A DNA stretch of 8,388 bases from M55B112 sp040880545 (GTDB taxonomy: Bacteria > Bacteroidota > Bacteroidia > Bacteroidales > GCA-2748055): assembly GCA_040880545.1 (NCBI GenBank), contig JBBDIE010000014.1, positions 1 to 8,388 on the forward strand. Reading direction: 5' to 3'. Positions 5,952 to 8,388 of this stretch are shown one piece after another. Each line of letters starts with the position of its first letter. Position 1 is the first letter of the stretch. The translations under genes were made by a program, and so were the position numbers. Under the pieces are notes generated by a model. That model was given only the letters and a program-made list of their open reading frames with translations, had not been told where the DNA came from and did not search any database.

Positions 5952-7967
5952 ATGCATTCTTTGTCATTCAGGGAGGCTGTGCAGGAAGGAATCCCTGCAT
6001 ATCTGCCCCCGGCTCCGGTCCCGAATCCGGAAGTGAGCCATGCGCCCATACGCAGGCAGGTGTTAACCCGGGAAGAGAAAAAACTGGCCGTGAAAAATGC
6101 ACTCCGGTATTTTCCCGTGGAGCTGCATGATACACTGGCACCGGAATTTGCAGATGAACTGAACAAGCTGGGCCGCATTTACATGTACAGGTACAAACCT
6201 TCGTATAAGATCCATGCCCGGACCATCGATGAATATCCCTGCCGTTCGAGGCAGGCGGCAGCGATTATGCTGATGCTCTCCAACAACCTGGATGAGGCGG
6301 TGGCACAGCATCCTGATGAACTGATCACCTACGGGGGAAACGGGGCGGTTTTCCAGAACTGGGCACAGTACAGGCTCACCATGAAATACCTGGCAGAAAT
6401 GACCGGGAAGCAGACCCTGGTACTTAATTCGGGTCATCCCCTTGGCCTGTTTCCATCCCATGAAGATGCTCCCAGGGTGGTGGTAACCAACGGTATGGTA
6501 GTTCCCAATTATTCGTCTGCAGACGATTATGAACGGATGAATGCGCTGGGGGTTACCCAGTACGGGCAGATGACGGCAGGTTCATTCATGTATATCGGGC
6601 CCCAGGGGATCGTTCACGGGACCACCATCACGGTGCTGAATGCGGCCAGGATGTTGCAGGGTGATACTTCAAAGGGAATGAAAGGCAAGCTGTTCGTCAC
6701 CTCCGGATTGGGAGGGATGTCCGGGGCACAGCCTAAAGCCACCGTTATTGCTGGCGGGATCTGCGTTGTGGCCGAGGTGAATTCGCTGGCCATTGAGAAA
6801 AGACGTAGTCAGGGCTGGGTCGACGAGGTATACGGTGATCTGGATCATGTAATCAGGCGGGTGAATGGTGCCAGGAAGAAGGAAGAGGCGGTATCTATTG
6901 CCTACCATGGCAATATCGTTGATCTCTGGGAAGCTTTTGCAGATAAAAATGTACAGGTGGAACTTGGTTCCGACCAGACATCATTGCACAATCCGTTCGC
7001 GGGCGGCTATTATCCGGCAGGCATAAGTTTCGATGAATCCAACCGCATGATGCATGAGGAACCGGAAAAGTTCAGTCAGGCCGTGAAGGCATCCCTTCGA
7101 AGGCATGCGAAGGCGGTGAACCGAATGGCGGAGCAGGGTATGTTTTTCTGGGATTATGGGAATGCTTTCCTGCTGGAAGCTGGAAGGGCAGGGGCGGAAG
7201 TTTTTGATGACAAGGGCGGGTTCCGTTACCAGTCGTATATCCAGGCAATTATGGGACCCAAATTCTTTGATTTTGGATTTGGCCCTTTCCGTTGGGTGTG
7301 CACCTCCTCAGACCCGCAGGAGTTGGAGCTGACCGACAGGATCGCCGGGGAGGTAATGGAGAAGATTGCCAGAGGAGCCCCTGAGGATATTCAGCAACAG
7401 ATGGAAGACAACATTCACTGGATCAGGGAGGCGGGTAAAAATAAGATGGTGGTGGGTTCGCAGGCCAGGATTCTATATGCCGACAGCACCGGGAGGATAA
7501 ATATTGCGCTTGCTTTCAATGAAGCCATCAGGGACGGGAGGCTCAAATCGCCTGTGGTATTGGGCCGCGACCATCATGATGTGTCAGGAACAGACTCACC
7601 CTACCGGGAGACCTCCAATATTTACGACGGATCACAATTTACAGCCGACATGGCCATTCAGAATGTCATTGGCGACGCTTTTCGCGGGGCCACGTGGGTG
7701 TCAATTCATAACGGAGGAGGCGTGGGATGGGGAGAAGTGATTAACGGTGGGTTTGGAATGATGCTGGATGGAAGTGAAGGGACCGATCAGAAGATACGGG
7801 AAATGCTCCATTGGGATGTGAATAACGGCATTGCCAGGCGCAGCTGGGCCAGGAACAGGGAGGCGATGACGGCCATTGAAAGGGAGATGGGGCGTACCCC
7901 CGGGTTGAAAGTGACCCTGCCGACAGTAGCCAATGAAGAACTACTGGAGGGTTTATTCGGTGAATAA
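5952..7967 (+). CDS. hutU: Urocanate hydratase (long form)
   Basis: A 671-residue cytoplasmic enzyme that adds water to urocanate to give 4-imidazolone-5-propanoate, the second step of histidine breakdown, using tightly bound NAD+ as electrophile. Strong family blocks are YGGNGAVFQNWAQ (127-139), NSGHPLGLFPSH, GPQGIVHGTTITVLNAAR, SGLGGMSGAQ (251-260, the NAD-binding glycine region), GSDQTSLHNPF, FFWDYGNAFLLEAGRAGA, GPFRWVC (C450) and GWGEVINGGFGMMLDG. The length is near that of animal urocanases (about 670-680) and longer than the 550-560 residues of the Pseudomonas/Bacillus type. In the short type the catalytic cysteine lies in FQGLPARICW; the aligned stretch here is VVGSQARILYAD, with L508 in place of that cysteine. 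The start at 5952 (MHSLSF) is preferred over an in-frame TTG at 5904, which lies inside the promoter candidate. No hutH, hutI or ftcD is visible nearby. The 3' end overlaps the convergent thioredoxin-like gene. Confidence 0.96.
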   Translation: MHSLSFREAVQEGIPAYLPPAPVPNPEVSHAPIRRQVLTREEKKLAVKNALRYFPVELHDTLAPEFADELNKLGRIYMYRYKPSYKIHARTIDEYPCRSRQAAAIMLMLSNNLDEAVAQHPDELITYGGNGAVFQNWAQYRLTMKYLAEMTGKQTLVLNSGHPLGLFPSHEDAPRVVVTNGMVVPNYSSADDYERMNALGVTQYGQMTAGSFMYIGPQGIVHGTTITVLNAARMLQGDTSKGMKGKLFVTSGLGGMSGAQPKATVIAGGICVVAEVNSLAIEKRRSQGWVDEVYGDLDHVIRRVNGARKKEEAVSIAYHGNIVDLWEAFADKNVQVELGSDQTSLHNPFAGGYYPAGISFDESNRMMHEEPEKFSQAVKASLRRHAKAVNRMAEQGMFFWDYGNAFLLEAGRAGAEVFDDKGGFRYQSYIQAIMGPKFFDFGFGPFRWVCTSSDPQELELTDRIAGEVMEKIARGAPEDIQQQMEDNIHWIREAGKNKMVVGSQARILYADSTGRINIALAFNEAIRDGRLKSPVVLGRDHHDVSGTDSPYRETSNIYDGSQFTADMAIQNVIGDAFRGATWVSIHNGGGVGWGEVINGGFGMMLDGSEGTDQKIREMLHWDVNNGIARRSWARNREAMTAIEREMGRTPGLKVTLPTVANEELLEGLFGE

Positions 7968-8285
7968 CAGGTCGTAGGGTTTCCGGATGGCACTTTCGAA
8001 CTCGTAGAGTGCCACGTTCCTGCTAAATCTTGCATGCTCTTTTCCTTCGACATAAATATCAATGGTGGGTAAGGTGAAAACACGGTATTGCCCTGCGATC
8101 ACCGGACTCTTTTCAACATCCACATAAACCAGCTCCGCTTCGGGAAACTGCATGGCAAGCATCTCCCTGATCTTTGGTTTCAGTGTTTTGCACACATTGC
8201 ATGTTTCACTTGAAAAATAGACCACCGTTATCGGCCTGTTCTCAATTACAGATTTTAACGCTTGGAGGTTGTATAAGGTATTCAT
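7953..8285 (-). CDS. Small thioredoxin-family protein
   Basis: A 110-residue thioredoxin-like protein, the usual length for a single-domain member. The active-site motif is SSETCNVCK with C29 and C32 (CNVC rather than the classical CGPC), after the strand ITVVYF (19-24). YVDVEK (54-59) and the cis-proline loop TLPT (71-74, P73) complete the fold, and IYVEGKEHARFSR is the last pair of strands. No signal peptide is present, so it should be cytoplasmic. The CNVC dipeptide and lack of the WCGPC tryptophan suggest a specialised thioredoxin or a protein disulfide reductase with a shifted redox potential rather than the housekeeping TrxA; this is inference. The stop lies inside the 3' end of hutU (15-bp overlap, opposite strand). 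The ATG at 8285 has no Shine-Dalgarno sequence but an A-rich leader, and the repeat at 8306 starts 20 bp upstream. Confidence 0.88.
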   Translation of the reverse strand: MNTLYNLQALKSVIENRPITVVYFSSETCNVCKTLKPKIREMLAMQFPEAELVYVDVEKSPVIAGQYRVFTLPTIDIYVEGKEHARFSRNVALYEFESAIRKPYDLLFTE

Positions 8286-8305
8286 TTTATTTTAAATTGT
8301 GTCTG

Positions 8306-8388
8306 TCCATAATGTCCGATATCTGCGTTACGCTCGTCGGGAAATTGCTCATTTACACAAGTAAACTGCGCATTTCCCGACTTCGCAA
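8306..8388 (+). repeat. Dispersed repeat, right copy, with long hairpin
   Basis: The first 26 bases (8306-8331) match 177-202 at 24 positions. The element then runs into a strong imperfect hairpin: GTCGGGAAAT (8336-8345) pairs perfectly with ATTTCCCGAC (8372-8381). The inner stem continues with GC (8347-8348) to GC (8370-8371), CA (8350-8351) to TG (8367-8368), and TTTAC (8352-8356) to GTAAA (8361-8365), around the loop ACAA. The window ends at 8388, so the right end is missing. It lies directly upstream of the thioredoxin-like gene and codes for nothing visible. It resembles a palindromic intergenic element or a small non-autonomous mobile element; no transposase is present here. Confidence 0.65.

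Noticed and set aside
1..8388. CRISPR, tRNA, rRNA, prophage or defence system
   Set aside because: No spaced direct-repeat array, cloverleaf, transposase, integrase or known defence domain was found when reading both strands.

Overview
The window looks like ordinary chromosomal DNA from a member of the Bacteroidota, probably a Bacteroidales-type anaerobe or facultative relative. The evidence is a gene set typical of that phylum (a Nif3 protein with the middle insert followed by a coiled-coil C4 zinc-ribbon protein; LemA next to TPM-domain proteins; the long form of urocanate hydratase). Promoter-like sequences also fit the Bacteroidota TAnnTTTG pattern, and Shine-Dalgarno sequences are absent or weak in front of most genes. 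I assign no genus. Eight or more genes are intact and none is visibly broken.

Layout. Positions 1-265 carry no gene but hold two repeat-like segments: CTCTGTG units at the very start, and a 26-nt motif that recurs at the far right end. Positions 266-2149 are a two-gene operon (+ strand), Nif3-like then zinc-ribbon protein, 3 nt apart. A convergent CapA-family periplasmic metallophosphatase gene (- strand, 2167-3249) meets it tail to tail. A 222-bp divergent spacer with a cluster of CCGGTT motifs separates capA from a + strand run: lemA (3472-4059), a cytoplasmic TPM-domain protein (4152-4589), a secreted and membrane-anchored TPM protein with a Gly-rich tail (4591-5400), and a DCC/DUF393 protein (5449-5850). 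Urocanate hydratase, hutU (5952-7967), follows behind its own plausible promoter. A small thioredoxin-like gene (- strand, 7953-8285) overlaps the 3' end of hutU by 15 bp. The window ends inside a repeat with a strong hairpin.

How the genes fit together. The Nif3/zinc-ribbon pair and the lemA/TPM/TPM group are recurring neighbour sets whose molecular function is poorly defined. HutU performs the second step of histidine degradation, but no other hut gene is visible here. The DCC and thioredoxin proteins are both small dithiol (CxxC) proteins, but nothing ties them to one pathway. I found no CRISPR array, tRNA, rRNA, transposase, phage gene or defence system. The most noteworthy non-coding signal is the 24/26 repeat pair bracketing the gene block, whose right copy runs into a long hairpin. 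I do not see a convincing novel multi-gene system.
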